From the NCBI GenBank assembly GCA_965198915.1, contig CBDAQC010000004.1:434001-498000 (forward strand): DNA of 64,000 bases, read 5' to 3'. Source of the stretch: BOG-908 sp965198915. Lineage in GTDB: Bacteria > Pseudomonadota > Alphaproteobacteria > Acetobacterales > Acetobacteraceae. The position numbers and the translations under genes are program-made. This document shows positions 1 through 8,970 of this stretch, piece after piece (position 1 is the stretch's first letter; the number at the start of each line of letters is the position of its first letter). The notes under the pieces were generated by a model. The model had not been told where the DNA came from and did not search any database. It was given only the letters and a program-made list of their open reading frames with translations.

Positions 1-1
1 C

Positions 2-1276
2 CCGACCTTCGATACGAGCCCCCTGAACACCAGCGGCTTCTCGCTCAACCTGCTGCAGCCGATCTCGCCGACGTTCGTGGTGGCGGCCTGGCAGTCGGGC
101 GTTTCGAAGGAGGTGCTGCTCCGACTCTTCGTGGAGTCGATCGAGTTCGGGAAATGCGGCCGGAAGTTCCGTTTGAACAACGATCCGCTCGGGGGCGCCC
201 TCGTCGCGCAAGTCAAGGCGCGGGGATGCGGCGGCGAGCGCACGGACGTCACGACGTTCGCGCAGTTGATCGATCGGGCGATCGCCGCCGATCTCGACTT
301 GCGCATCTTCACCGTCCTGCAACCGCTCGGGAGGCCGGATGCCGACGCATCGAAGATCAAGGGCATCATAGACGCTGCCTCGGCCGCCGAACCCGGCGGG
401 CTGCACGTCGGCAACAAGGATTCGTCCGGCAGGCTCCAGGTGTACAGGACGACGTCGTCCCTCGTGCTGGGATGCCTCGACGTGGCGGCCTTCAACTCGG
501 CTGCGGCGCCGATGTTCAACATGCCGCTGCCATCGTCGTTCAAGGGTCCGGACGAAAGGCCTTCGGCTACCCGAGCCGGAGCGGCGCCTCGGGCGACCGG
601 TTCCGGCACCCGCACGATCCCCCTCCGCGCGCCGCCGCCCGTCGCTGGGATGGGCGGCGGCAATGAGGGACCGGGCGGCCCCGCCGATTTCGTGCGGGAG
701 CAATCCCGGATCATCGGACCAGCCTTCAAAGCCGAGACCGTTTCGGGGATGATGCCGGCGACACCCACGGCCGCGCCCTCGGGCGGCGGGGCGGCGAAGT
801 CCGCCCCCCCGCAGCAGCAGAGCGGGGTGCAATCCGGCCGCCTCAGCTCGTTGGTCGACCAGCGCTACTGCCGCGAGAACCCGTTGACCCTCGATTACGT
901 GGAGCCGCAGGCCGAGGATTCCCGGGAAAGCGAGCGCTCCATAGTCATACACTGGAGATCGATCGCCAGCGTCTTCCGCTATCTCGGCGCCATTGTCGCC
1001 GAGCAAGGGCGGACGCTAGGCGGCGGGAATGGCGATCCCTGGACGTGGACCGGATCGGGAGGGAGGGAGGTGCTGTTCGACCTGTCCGACGATCCGCGTT
1101 CCGTGCGCGTGACCACGACCTACCGAGGCAAGGCATACGGCGTGTCTGGCCAGGGCCATGGCGATGTGGTCGTGGACCACAGCCTGACCGTGATGGCATT
1201 GTTGACGGAACTGCTCAACGACACGCGCGTCGCCGGAGACATCCCGACGACACAGAGGTTGGAGGTGGTGCCTTGA
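2..1276 (+). CDS. Unknown protein, C-terminal part (5' end outside window)
   Basis: The frame is open from the first bases of the window to the TGA at 1274-1276, so only the last ~424 residues are visible and the true start lies upstream. In-frame GTG codons at 77 and 80 exist but the protein-like sequence continues upstream of them. The N-terminal visible part (motif FSLNLLQPISPTFVVAAW then KEVLLRLFVESIEFG) looks like a conserved folded domain. It is followed by a low-complexity Pro/Gly/Ala stretch (about residues 185-280) and a compact C-terminal domain. I do not recognise the family. The linker composition suggests a multi-domain envelope or secreted protein, which is inference only. Confidence 0.6.
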   Translation, partial: PTFDTSPLNTSGFSLNLLQPISPTFVVAAWQSGVSKEVLLRLFVESIEFGKCGRKFRLNNDPLGGALVAQVKARGCGGERTDVTTFAQLIDRAIAADLDLRIFTVLQPLGRPDADASKIKGIIDAASAAEPGGLHVGNKDSSGRLQVYRTTSSLVLGCLDVAAFNSAAAPMFNMPLPSSFKGPDERPSATRAGAAPRATGSGTRTIPLRAPPPVAGMGGGNEGPGGPADFVREQSRIIGPAFKAETVSGMMPATPTAAPSGGGAAKSAPPQQQSGVQSGRLSSLVDQRYCRENPLTLDYVEPQAEDSRESERSIVIHWRSIASVFRYLGAIVAEQGRTLGGGNGDPWTWTGSGGREVLFDLSDDPRSVRVTTTYRGKAYGVSGQGHGDVVVDHSLTVMALLTELLNDTRVAGDIPTTQRLEVVP

Positions 1277-1640
1277 GATTGCTGCACTGTCCGTATGCCT
1301 TTCCCGAAGGCTTCCAACCCTCCCCAGGCGTCATTTGGCTGCGCGCGCCCTGAGCGTGGTCATCGGAGACTGCCTGGAGGTCGATTCGGCTCGTCCGCGG
1401 ACCATGGCACGCCGGGATCAGCCGTGGCGGCGCACCCGGTATGTTCTGGATCATGCGGTCCATGGCTCTACCGCCCTTCGAACTTCCGGCGCACGCGACG
1501 CCGATGATCCTCTATGATCGAAGGCCGTTCCCTCCTTGAAGAAGATCGCTTCCTCCGAGTGGACCTGAACCGTCGTCCGCCGGGCTATCTCTTCATGAAA
1601 CACCCGGAATGATATCCATGGCCCGAGAAAGGCGGTTGAG
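1277..1640. other. Intergenic stretch without a confident gene
   Basis: A TTG codon overlaps the stop of the preceding gene (TTGA at 1273-1276) and opens a 26-codon frame that ends at a TGA near 1353. A different frame stays open to about 1517. This could be the broken start of a further operon member, but nothing is recognisable. The end of the region supplies the leader of the ApeA-like gene. Confidence 0.4.
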
Positions 1641-3179
1641 GTGAGGCTGAGCGAGTTATTGGACGGTAAGCACTTCGGAACGGCACAGCTGCCGGACGGA
1701 CAATCCGCACCAGCGGAGTTCGTCCTTCGCGGCCACGACAGCTTCGTGCGTGTGCACTCGAACACGCCTTTCGAGCAACAGCGCAATCGCCAGGCTTGGT
1801 TACCCGTCCTTCTTCCGGACGGAACGAAGGTCACCTTCGTCCAGAGCGTGCTTGCCGAACGCACCACCCGTCCCCCGGGCGACGGCGCACGCCATGCGTT
1901 ACGGTTCCTTCCCCATTTCGTGACCGTGGGCAGACGCCACATCGACGAGAGTACCAGGTTCTCACGAGTAGGCCTGGGCGTGGACGATGCCCCGACCATC
2001 TTCTACGACTTCGATGCATTCTCGATTGTCTTGTCGCCTGACGAACACATCGAAGCCGTGTTGGCGAAACAGGGTCAGGCGATCAAACGAGAGATCCAAG
2101 GAGGTGACCAGCCAATACTGGCCTACTTCAGCGGCAAGAGCGAGATTCTCGATACGGCCACCGTATTTGGGCGAATACGCGCCCACCACTGTCCCAGCTA
2201 TTCCACCGGCGGACCTTCGGGCATACGCATAGACAACCGCATATTGATAGAGATCGAGCCACCGACATCGCCTAGTTTCGTGGAAGCGATCGATTGCACG
2301 ATGCCCCTGCTCCGCTTCCTGATGATTGTGGCCGGGCGGCGTCAGAACATCATCGAATTCCAGCTCAGCCTCGAGGAGCCGCCCGGTCCCCAGCCGATGG
2401 AAGTGTATTGGTGCCAGGCGCCCGTCGCCCGGTCGCCGGACGGCCTTAGCCCATCACCGGGCGATATCCCGATCAACGGTGGAATCGATCCGCGGTTGTT
2501 CGGAAAGGTCCTCTGTGAATGGCTCGCCAAGGACGAGGCCCGACGCGATGCGCGCCAGCGCTTTGCAACGGCTTTCGCGAGGGTCAACTCCTACAACGAG
2601 GATCGCATGGTTGGCGGCGCGAACATGTTCGACATCCTGCCGGATTGTTCAGTGCCAACGACGATCAAACTTCCTGACGATCTGGCGGATGCGCGTCAAA
2701 TGGCGCGTGAAGCCTTCAGCGCCTTGCCCCATTCCCTCGAGCGTGAAGGTATCCTGGGGGCACTCAGCCTCTTGGGACAGGTATCGCTCAAGCGTAAGGT
2801 GCGCTACCGGGCGGACATCCTATTGGCCACGGCGCCGACGCGTTTCCCTGATCTCCACTTGGTCATGGACGAGGCGGTGAACTGCCGAAACCACTTCGTC
2901 CACGGCGGCGCTTCCCATGCGGGTCTCGCGAAGTCCTTCCGTGATCAAACGCCTTTTCTCTCCGACAGTTTGGAATTCGTATTCTCTGCTTCCGAATTCG
3001 TGGAGGCAGGATGGAATTTCGAGGACTGGATCAGCCGCGGAACATCTATGACCCATCCATGGGGTGCGTATGTGATCGGCTACAAGGACCACTTGGACGA
3101 TCTCAAGGCACACATCGAATTGAGGCGGGCAACCGAGAAGATAGCGAGGAAAGCAAAACACCGGCCGCCCCGTCCATGA
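1641..3179 (+). CDS. ApeA-like HEPN-domain protein (putative anti-phage RNase)
   Basis: A 512-residue protein with a GTG start. The layout fits the ApeA family: a long beta-rich N-terminal domain (about residues 1-270) and an alpha-helical C-terminal HEPN domain. The key sequence is CRNHFVH in the last quarter, with R416 and H421 forming the R-x4-H motif that is the RNase active site of HEPN proteins. ApeA proteins are known as single-gene anti-phage defence factors thought to cut RNA on infection. The neighbouring Septu pair (4.6-6.9 kb) supports a defence role. The family assignment is by overall architecture and the HEPN motif, since I could not search; another HEPN protein with an unrelated N-terminal domain is possible. 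Confidence 0.6.
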   Translation: MRLSELLDGKHFGTAQLPDGQSAPAEFVLRGHDSFVRVHSNTPFEQQRNRQAWLPVLLPDGTKVTFVQSVLAERTTRPPGDGARHALRFLPHFVTVGRRHIDESTRFSRVGLGVDDAPTIFYDFDAFSIVLSPDEHIEAVLAKQGQAIKREIQGGDQPILAYFSGKSEILDTATVFGRIRAHHCPSYSTGGPSGIRIDNRILIEIEPPTSPSFVEAIDCTMPLLRFLMIVAGRRQNIIEFQLSLEEPPGPQPMEVYWCQAPVARSPDGLSPSPGDIPINGGIDPRLFGKVLCEWLAKDEARRDARQRFATAFARVNSYNEDRMVGGANMFDILPDCSVPTTIKLPDDLADARQMAREAFSALPHSLEREGILGALSLLGQVSLKRKVRYRADILLATAPTRFPDLHLVMDEAVNCRNHFVHGGASHAGLAKSFRDQTPFLSDSLEFVFSASEFVEAGWNFEDWISRGTSMTHPWGAYVIGYKDHLDDLKAHIELRRATEKIARKAKHRPPRP

Positions 3180-3758
3180 CTTCGATCGAGATGCAATTGC
3201 TGGGCCGCATCGTGAGGGCGACAGCCGGAGTTCTCGCGTTCGGGATCACGAACACCACTGCAAGGTCGGCTAGCTCTCAAACAGCACGAGGACCGTGCTG
3301 ACTACTGGCCGAGGTTGTTTATCGAATCTGGTCGACCGATGGGTCCGTGACCCGGAAGGCCGGACGGAGAAGTCGGTATCCTTCATCTGAGCCACCATTC
3401 GGGCCCACGGACAGGGCCGGTCGGGTGATCCATTATGGGCCAGCCCCCGGCGGGTGCCCGGAACGACGATGAAGGGTGCAGCTCGTTAAGGGAAGTCACC
3501 GGCTGATCGTAACGCGCCGACGTGGCATCGAAGACGCATCTCAGACGACCCCGGTCCCGATCCTTTTGCCATTGCGTCTGCGGGAGTTCGAACCGGTCGG
3601 CCGCCGGCAGTCGGAATGGTGCAGAGGTGCATGCGACCCGGGACGACGATCGAGCCGCGACGGGCATGGTTTGGGCAAGTATGCGCGTCGCGTCGCTCGA
3701 TTTGGTAATCACAGCGCCGAGAACCTGCGTGCTCCCGGTCCGACCCCACGGGGCAACC
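3180..3758. other. Intergenic stretch, no gene recognised
   Basis: All open frames here are short, overlap each other on both strands, and have no protein-like composition or family resemblance. I see no clear repeat or RNA gene. It separates the ApeA-like gene from a broken gene on the opposite strand. Confidence 0.4.
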
Positions 3759-4076
3759 TCAGCCCATGGATGCTCGAGGGGGGCCGCACCTCCGACCGAC
3801 CTCAACGGCATCCTCGACCGTGGAGGCCACTCGATAGCCGTTCACTGCCTCAAGGTCCAACCGCAGCCTTTGGATCATCTCCCGAATTGGCTCCTCCGTG
3901 AGGAAGGCGTCGTAGTACGCGAGCGCGGCGGACGCATGGTGGAAATCGTAGAGATCGTTGGGCCTGAACCTTCGTCTCTTGTCCCATCGCATCGCGGCTT
4001 GGAGCGACGCCTCGATGTGGATCGAGCGCAATAGGTCAACCGCATCGCGGTGATTTTGACGAAGGCATCGAGACAA
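3759..4076 (-). pseudogene. C-terminal fragment of a conserved hypothetical (PIN-like) protein
   Basis: The ~105-residue reading frame contains RRFRPNDLYDFHHA, then ALAYYDAFLTEEP and YRVASTVEDA. I know this signature from the C-terminal end of long bacterial hypothetical proteins in which a nuclease-like domain ends with a conserved D-x-x-D-x-x-HA and a 'ydaFLT' strand. Only this end is present: sequence upstream of 4076 on this strand shows no continuation in any frame, so at least half of the parent gene is missing. It is probably dead. Its place between two defence genes suggests the island has lost a third member or was a site of insertion and deletion. Confidence 0.45.
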
Positions 4077-4635
4077 TTCTCAAGTGGGGACTTCCTTCAC
4101 GTCGTTCAGGAGCGGACGGGCGCGATGACGCCTTGTGCAGCTCCATTGGACGGGATGCAGTCGCACCGCCGCGAGACTTCCGCCAGCCGGATCGCACCTG
4201 CACCATTCGTGCTCTTGGCATGACCAGCTTGTCGGCAAGGTTTGGCGGCGGGGACCGGCATGGCGGATCCGTCTTGCAGCACCGTTCAACCCGGTGGATA
4301 CCGGGCGCGGGGACCGCAAGCCATTGCGGTAGGTCGAAAATAACGGACTCTTCCCACCATCTGACATGCTACTTGGGCGTCAGTGGGACGTAATCGCCTC
4401 AGATGTCCGCATGTCATTTTCGACAGCTGCCGCCATAGATACGCTTTGGAGATCAAGCCGACATGAGGATCCTGATTTCAGCCTGTAGACTTCGTTGGCG
4501 CAGAGCGTGCTGCGATGTCGCGTGTCGGGCACTGCCCGCGACACGTCCAGGCGAGCTAAATTCACGGCAGACGCACGAGATGGATAAGCGCTACACCCAG
4601 CCCGAGACGCCCACCGCCGAACCGGAAATTCCTTG
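4077..4635. other. Intergenic region upstream of ptuA
   Basis: No gene is recognised on either strand. The 3' part should carry the promoter of the ptuAB operon. A tiny frame at 4580-4636 (ATG, 18 codons, TGA) ends as TGATG across the ptuA start codon, an arrangement that could couple translation of a leader peptide to ptuA, though it has no convincing ribosome binding site. Confidence 0.4.
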
Positions 4636-6033
4636 ATGAGCAAGGCCAAGGCTCCCGACAGAGTCCAGTTCCTGAAATTGAGCTTGGAAAACGTAAAGGG
4701 CTTCGGAGATAGGGCGGAGCTCGATCTCTCCGACGGGAAAGGAGGGCCAGCCAAATGGGTCCTCATGGTCGGCAGGAACGGCGTTGGTAAGACGACCATA
4801 CTACAGATGCTTGCCCATATGCGACCTGTGCCAGCGGTTCCTCTCCCGGCAAAGGGACTAGCGGCTCCAAAAGGAAAGACCGCGAAGAAAGCTGAAGCTG
4901 ACGAACCAAGCGTCACGAAGGCCGCAATTTCGGATCAGGAAGACAACGACGAACTGTATAGGATGATTCGTATTGGCGTTTCGAAGCCCAGCAGCGTCGT
5001 TGCAACGTTCGTGGACAAGGAGCGGGTCGAATTCGAGACGCACGTCACGTTTGAAGCCGAGGGGGAGAAACTGAAGAGCTTCGATGCAGGCGAGACCGCA
5101 CATTCCCTGGATTCGACCGGGCCGCTGTTGATCGGCTATGGCGCGGCCCGGCACGTCGGCGCCCGTAACGTGGCCGCAGTGAGCGAGCGCAGCACGTTCG
5201 CTTCGTTGTTCAACGAGTCGAACGACCTCTACGACGCGGAGGTGTTACTGGAAGGGCTCGATTATGCAGCTGGGCAGCAGCGCCAAGGACCGGACGCGCG
5301 GAACCTGGGCGCAATGAAGGCCGCTGCGGCGTCACTGCTGGAAGATCTTCCCGTAGAGGGCATCGAGATACGAGGGCCCACCCTCCCAAACAGGCCTCAG
5401 AGCAAGAGCGGGGTGCATCTGAAAACATCGAGCGGCACGATTCCGCTGCGGGACGCGAGCATGGGCTATCAGACTGTCTTCGCGCTTGCGATCGACTTGG
5501 CATGGCGCATGATAGCCGCATATCCCGACAGCAGGCATCCGCTTGCGGAAAGCGCGATCGTTCTGATCGATGAGATCGACCTCCACCTTCATCCCAGCTG
5601 GCAGCGGAACCTCAGACAGCATCTACTGCGACATTTTCCAGGTATCCAGTTCATCGGAACGACGCATAGTCCGGTGATGGCGCAGGAGACCCTGGCCGCG
5701 GGCGGCAACATCGCGCTCGTGCATTCCCGCGATGGCCACGGCCTCATATCCAACCAGCCCCTGCCCCCGTCTGAATGGCGATTCGACCAAATATTGACGA
5801 GCGAGCTCTTCGGCTTCGGAACGTCGCGCGGGCCGCGCGCTGAGGAGCTTCTCGAGGAGAGGCGTTCACTCTTGAGGAAGGGCAATCGCTCGAGCAAGGA
5901 GCAGACTAGGCTTAAGGAACTGAACGCCTTCGCCGATTGCCTGCCCATTGGAGGGACCCATCAGCAAGTCGCCTATGACGAGCTCATGGAAGCGGTATCG
6001 GGAGTGGCTCGCAAGCACGCTGGCCGGAAATGA
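4636..6033 (+). CDS. ptuA: Septu anti-phage system ATPase PtuA
   Basis: An AAA/ABC-type ATPase of about 465 residues, related to RecF/OLD-type ATPases. Walker A is GRNGVGKTT at about residues 46-54. Walker B is IVLIDEIDLHLHP with D312-E313. The switch histidine lies in FIGTTHSPVM shortly after. This is the length and order expected for PtuA, which binds the nuclease PtuB and controls it. I chose ATG 4636; a TTG one codon upstream is also possible. The gene overlaps ptuB by four bases (ATGA at 6030-6033), so the two are co-translated. Recognition is from the ATPase motifs plus the HNH partner. No reverse transcriptase gene is adjacent, so this is a stand-alone Septu rather than a retron. Confidence 0.8.
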   Translation: MSKAKAPDRVQFLKLSLENVKGFGDRAELDLSDGKGGPAKWVLMVGRNGVGKTTILQMLAHMRPVPAVPLPAKGLAAPKGKTAKKAEADEPSVTKAAISDQEDNDELYRMIRIGVSKPSSVVATFVDKERVEFETHVTFEAEGEKLKSFDAGETAHSLDSTGPLLIGYGAARHVGARNVAAVSERSTFASLFNESNDLYDAEVLLEGLDYAAGQQRQGPDARNLGAMKAAAASLLEDLPVEGIEIRGPTLPNRPQSKSGVHLKTSSGTIPLRDASMGYQTVFALAIDLAWRMIAAYPDSRHPLAESAIVLIDEIDLHLHPSWQRNLRQHLLRHFPGIQFIGTTHSPVMAQETLAAGGNIALVHSRDGHGLISNQPLPPSEWRFDQILTSELFGFGTSRGPRAEELLEERRSLLRKGNRSSKEQTRLKELNAFADCLPIGGTHQQVAYDELMEAVSGVARKHAGRK

Positions 6034-6869
6034 TCTTGATAAACAAGGGTAGGCCGCCGGACACGCTTGTCCGGGCGGGGAGGGCGCGCGCGAGCGCCCA
6101 TTGCGCCGAGCACGATGCGGACCCGAGCGCCTTCAAGAAGAAGCGGCCCGCCAAGATTGATTTCTCTGCGGGCGTTTACGGACACGCGTCCGTCCGTGCG
6201 GCCCTACAGGCCGCGCAGCACGGAAAATGCTGCTATTGCGAAGTGGTTGTCCCGAAACCCTATGCGAGCGTCCACGTGGAGCACTGGAGACCGAAGGCGA
6301 GCGTCCGCCAAGACGAGGCTACACCCGAAATCAGACCAGGATATTACTGGCTGGCTTACGATTGGGACAACCTGTTCCTAGCCTGCAGGCCTTGCAACTT
6401 GTCGAAAGGCGTCTTCTTTCCACTGGCCGATCCCAGTCTCAGGGCTGACCCAACCCAAAGGGACCTGAGCATCGAAACGCCGCTTCTCTTGAAGCCCGAC
6501 GGGCCGGACGATCCGACCGATCACATTGGTTTCGAAGAGGAGGTCGCTGTAGGCAAGACGGACAGGGGATGCCGGACAGTCGAGATCGTCGGGCTGGACG
6601 AAAGCAAGCACGAGCGGCGGCGCGAGTGTCTCACGCGATTGCAGAGGACTTGGAGGATCATGTTGCAATATCAGGTGGGGCGTTCGCTGGACAGCGACCG
6701 CATCCTGCAGCTGGCGCGCCGCGTGATAGACGTTTCCCTTGGGCCGGAAGCTGAATACAGCGGCATGGCAAGGGTCTTCGTCGATGCGCACTTCCAGACG
6801 ATCGGGGGCAAGCTTCTCGCCCGAACGACGACGAGGCGCAAGCAGGCCAAGCGCAAGGCAGCCCCCTAA
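6030..6869 (+). CDS. ptuB: Septu HNH endonuclease PtuB
   Basis: A 279-residue HNH endonuclease of the TIGR02646/PtuB type. The zinc-binding and catalytic parts are all visible: C67, C68 and C70 in HGKCCYCE, the catalytic histidine H85 in VEHWRPK, and C119, C122 and N123 in ACRPCNLSK. The family degrades nucleic acid when released or activated by the PtuA ATPase on phage infection. It begins inside the ptuA stop (ATGA overlap), the usual two-gene layout. The C-terminal ~100 residues are helical and end in a basic tail. Catalytic residues look intact, so the system should be functional if expressed. Confidence 0.8.
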   Translation: MILINKGRPPDTLVRAGRARASAHCAEHDADPSAFKKKRPAKIDFSAGVYGHASVRAALQAAQHGKCCYCEVVVPKPYASVHVEHWRPKASVRQDEATPEIRPGYYWLAYDWDNLFLACRPCNLSKGVFFPLADPSLRADPTQRDLSIETPLLLKPDGPDDPTDHIGFEEEVAVGKTDRGCRTVEIVGLDESKHERRRECLTRLQRTWRIMLQYQVGRSLDSDRILQLARRVIDVSLGPEAEYSGMARVFVDAHFQTIGGKLLARTTTRRKQAKRKAAP

Positions 6870-6954
6870 GCGATTTCTGAAGCTCCATCGCCGCCTCGCG
6901 GCCACCGAGGATCACCGCGCCAACCAGGATGAATGGACGCGGACCCGCTCTTCG

Positions 6955-7101
6955 TCAATCCATGAACCCAGCGCCCTTCCGGAACGCGTCAAGTGTTTCC
7001 ATCAAACCCTGCCCGGCGCTGACGCCGAACGTGTCGAGCGTCGCGGCGGTCTCGTCCCACGACCGCGAATTCGCCCAATCGACGACCATCCTGGTATCCA
7101 T
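6955..7101 (-). pseudogene. Small 48-codon frame, possible 3' remnant of a gene
   Basis: The translation has a natural composition and a helical pattern (RSWDETAATLDTFGV, then ETLDAFRKGAGFMD) but has no ribosome binding site and no recognisable family. It lies just past the truncated AraC-type gene. It may be the tail of a gene whose body was deleted, or a chance frame. Confidence 0.25.
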
Positions 7102-7134
7102 CCGCTGAGCACCGCGAGGCTGTAGGATTAAGGC

Positions 7135-7524
7135 TCAGCCGCCAGACCTTTTCTCCAAAACTAGCTCGCGCAGCGACGGGGAAACGGCAATTACATCCGT
7201 CCCCGCCCGTGCCCGGCCTGCCGCAACCTCGCGCAGGGAAAGCGCGCGCAAGGCCACAGGGCCATCCATCCGGATCGCGTGCGGCGCATGAGCGGGCAGG
7301 AAAAGCGCCATGCTTGGCGGCACCACGAAGGCCGCATTTGGGGTTTCTATGCGCATTACGCCTGACACGGCGTAGAGCAGTTGCGCCCGCGGGTGCTGGT
7401 GCAGCTCCGCCGCAAACCCTGCGGGGTAGTCGCGGCTGAGGCCGACAAGTGGCCGCTTAGCAGTTTCGAACGCTGCAATGGGCGGCTGTCCGTTTGGCGA
7501 TAAAGTATGTCCGTCTGTCGTCAT
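7135..7524 (-). pseudogene. Truncated AraC-family regulator (cupin half only)
   Basis: The 129 residues match the N-terminal ligand-binding cupin of AraC/XylS regulators: GFAAELHQHPRAQLLYAVSG followed by VVPPSMALFLPAHAPHAIRM, the typical H-x-H-P and 'vpp..a.wipa...H' pattern. The frame stops after VSPSLRELVLEKRSGG, where the helix-turn-helix domain should begin, and no HTH sequence follows downstream. Without the HTH it cannot bind DNA as a classical AraC protein. It sits divergently 69 bp from the cupin gene at 7594, the usual regulator-target arrangement, so the pair probably came in together and the regulator later lost its C-terminus. Confidence 0.6.
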
Positions 7525-7593
7525 GTATCCAGGCTACAGCGTGGCCGTGCCGCAGCGGAAGCGGCACGCAGGACCAAACACCATGAGGCTCCC

Positions 7594-7998
7594 ATGACCA
7601 CTTCACTGTTCCCCGACCACCTCGTTTTCGTGCGCCCGGACCATCGGGAGCCAGGTCCCGTCACGCGTGGCCGGGTCCGTGAGGAGGCCTATGCAGCCAG
7701 TGGCATCTGGGTCGGCTATTGCGACATTACGGCGCGCGACGAACCTGGCGAGTGGCACCACCATGCCGACTACGACAGCATCATGTATTTGATCTCCGGC
7801 CGCTGCCGTATCGATGGCGGGGCGGATGGCAAGAGCTCGACCGAGATGAAGGCGGGCGATTCCGGTTTCTTCGGCAAGGGCGTGATCCATCGTGTGCAGA
7901 TCTTGGATGACGGGCGGTGCGACTACGTGTTCATCCGCCTCGGCGAGGGGAAGAGCGTGGTCGCCGTTGATGGTCCAGGACCGCGGGTCGGCGCGTAA
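7594..7998 (+). CDS. Cupin-domain protein
   Basis: A 134-residue single-domain cupin. The metal-binding first motif is visible as EWHHHADYDSIMYLISG and the second as GDSGFFGKGVIHRVQ. Such proteins are small beta-barrel enzymes or binding proteins; no substrate can be deduced. I chose ATG 7594 because the protein-like sequence starts there; the open frame further upstream crosses the divergent promoter. The acetyltransferase gene begins 3 bp after its stop, so the two form an operon. Confidence 0.65.
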   Translation: MTTSLFPDHLVFVRPDHREPGPVTRGRVREEAYAASGIWVGYCDITARDEPGEWHHHADYDSIMYLISGRCRIDGGADGKSSTEMKAGDSGFFGKGVIHRVQILDDGRCDYVFIRLGEGKSVVAVDGPGPRVGA

Positions 7999-8001
7999 GC
8001 C

Positions 8002-8679
8002 ATGGACCTGTCCAATTGGAAGGGCGTGCCGCGCCCGGAGCGCACCGCCCTGGACGGCCGCTATGCGCGGCTGGAGCCGCTGGACTCCGCGCGGCACGGC
8101 GCGGACCTGCTTGCCTCCGCGCAGCAGCCCGGCGCGGACGACCGGTTCCGCTACCTGTTCGAGGAGCCACCGCCGGATGCTGCGGCGTTCAAGCCGTGGC
8201 TGGACCAAGCTGCCGCTTCGGCCGATCCGCTGTTCTTTGCGGTGATCGATCGGGACACGGACCGGGCCGAGGGTCGCCAGTCCTTTATGCGGGTTGATCC
8301 GGCCCATGGCGTCATCGAAATCGGTCACGTCCTGTGGGGGCCGGCCATCGCGCGCACCCGCGTTGCGACGGAAGCACTGTATCTATTTGCCGCGTACGTG
8401 TTCGACACGCTGGGCTACCGACGGTTCGAGTGGAAGTGCAACAGCCTGAACGAGCCTTCCAAGCACGCGGCCCAACGTTTCGGCTTCACCCCGGAAGGCG
8501 TCTTCCGCCAGCACATGGTGCAGAAGGGCAGAAACCGCGACACGGCTTGGTTCGCCATGACAGACGGGGACTGGCAATCGCACGTGCAGGCCGGCTACAC
8601 GGCATGGCTGCAGCCGGAGAACTTCGACGCCCAAGGCAGGCAGAAGAGCAAGCTGACCTTCGCAAGAGAAGTCGTATGA
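8002..8679 (+). CDS. GNAT-family N-acetyltransferase (RimJ/RimL type)
   Basis: A 225-residue GCN5-related acetyltransferase. It shows the RimJ/RimL-type layout: an early RYARLEPLD strand, GVIEIGHVLWGPAIARTRVA covering beta4 and the acetyl-CoA loop, and FEWKCNSLNEPSKHAAQRFGF, the hallmark 'n..S..aaerlGF' helix. Enzymes of this group acetylate N-termini of proteins or small amines using acetyl-CoA; the substrate is unknown. The 3 bp gap to the cupin gene upstream and the ATGA overlap with a broken amidotransferase gene downstream (8676-8679) indicate a former three-gene operon. Confidence 0.7.
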   Translation: MDLSNWKGVPRPERTALDGRYARLEPLDSARHGADLLASAQQPGADDRFRYLFEEPPPDAAAFKPWLDQAAASADPLFFAVIDRDTDRAEGRQSFMRVDPAHGVIEIGHVLWGPAIARTRVATEALYLFAAYVFDTLGYRRFEWKCNSLNEPSKHAAQRFGFTPEGVFRQHMVQKGRNRDTAWFAMTDGDWQSHVQAGYTAWLQPENFDAQGRQKSKLTFAREVV

Positions 8680-8970
8680 AGGTCGGCACCCTTGAATGCG
8701 TTGAGCCGCCTGGGGCGTTGGGAGCCGATAAGGCCGCTACGGCGCGATGATACAGAAGCTGCCTGGCGCGGGTCGGGACGTGGCAGCCTACGACGTGACG
8801 GCGGGCGCGCTTCCAGCCAGCGTCACCGCTTGCGACGCCTACGTGCTCACGGGCTCGCCGGCGGGGTATACGCGGATCTACCCTGATTCCGAAGCTGGTC
8901 CGGTTCCTGCAAATTGCCAGGGGGCACGCCAGATTGGTCGGAACATGCTTTGTTCCACCCGGAGTTCACG
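8676..8970 (+). pseudogene. Broken class I glutamine amidotransferase (GuaA-like) gene
   Basis: Starting at ATG 8676, the sequence reads MKVGTLECVEPPGALG, then in a second frame MIQKLPGAGRDVAAYDVTAG and CDAYVLTGSPAG, then in a third VYADLP. Joined, these match the N-terminus of GMP-synthase-like glutamine amidotransferases ('kvgILecg.pPe.Lg ... fdv..gelP....cda.vltGSpagVyedlPWi'). At least two frameshifts occur before 8890, and the catalytic Cys/His/Glu part is unrecognisable. The start overlaps the acetyltransferase stop, so it was the third gene of that operon. Confidence 0.55.

Noticed and set aside
4636..6869. Possible retron (Ec78-type) because it uses the same ATPase-HNH pair
   Set aside because: No reverse transcriptase gene or msr/msd-like inverted sequence is found upstream.
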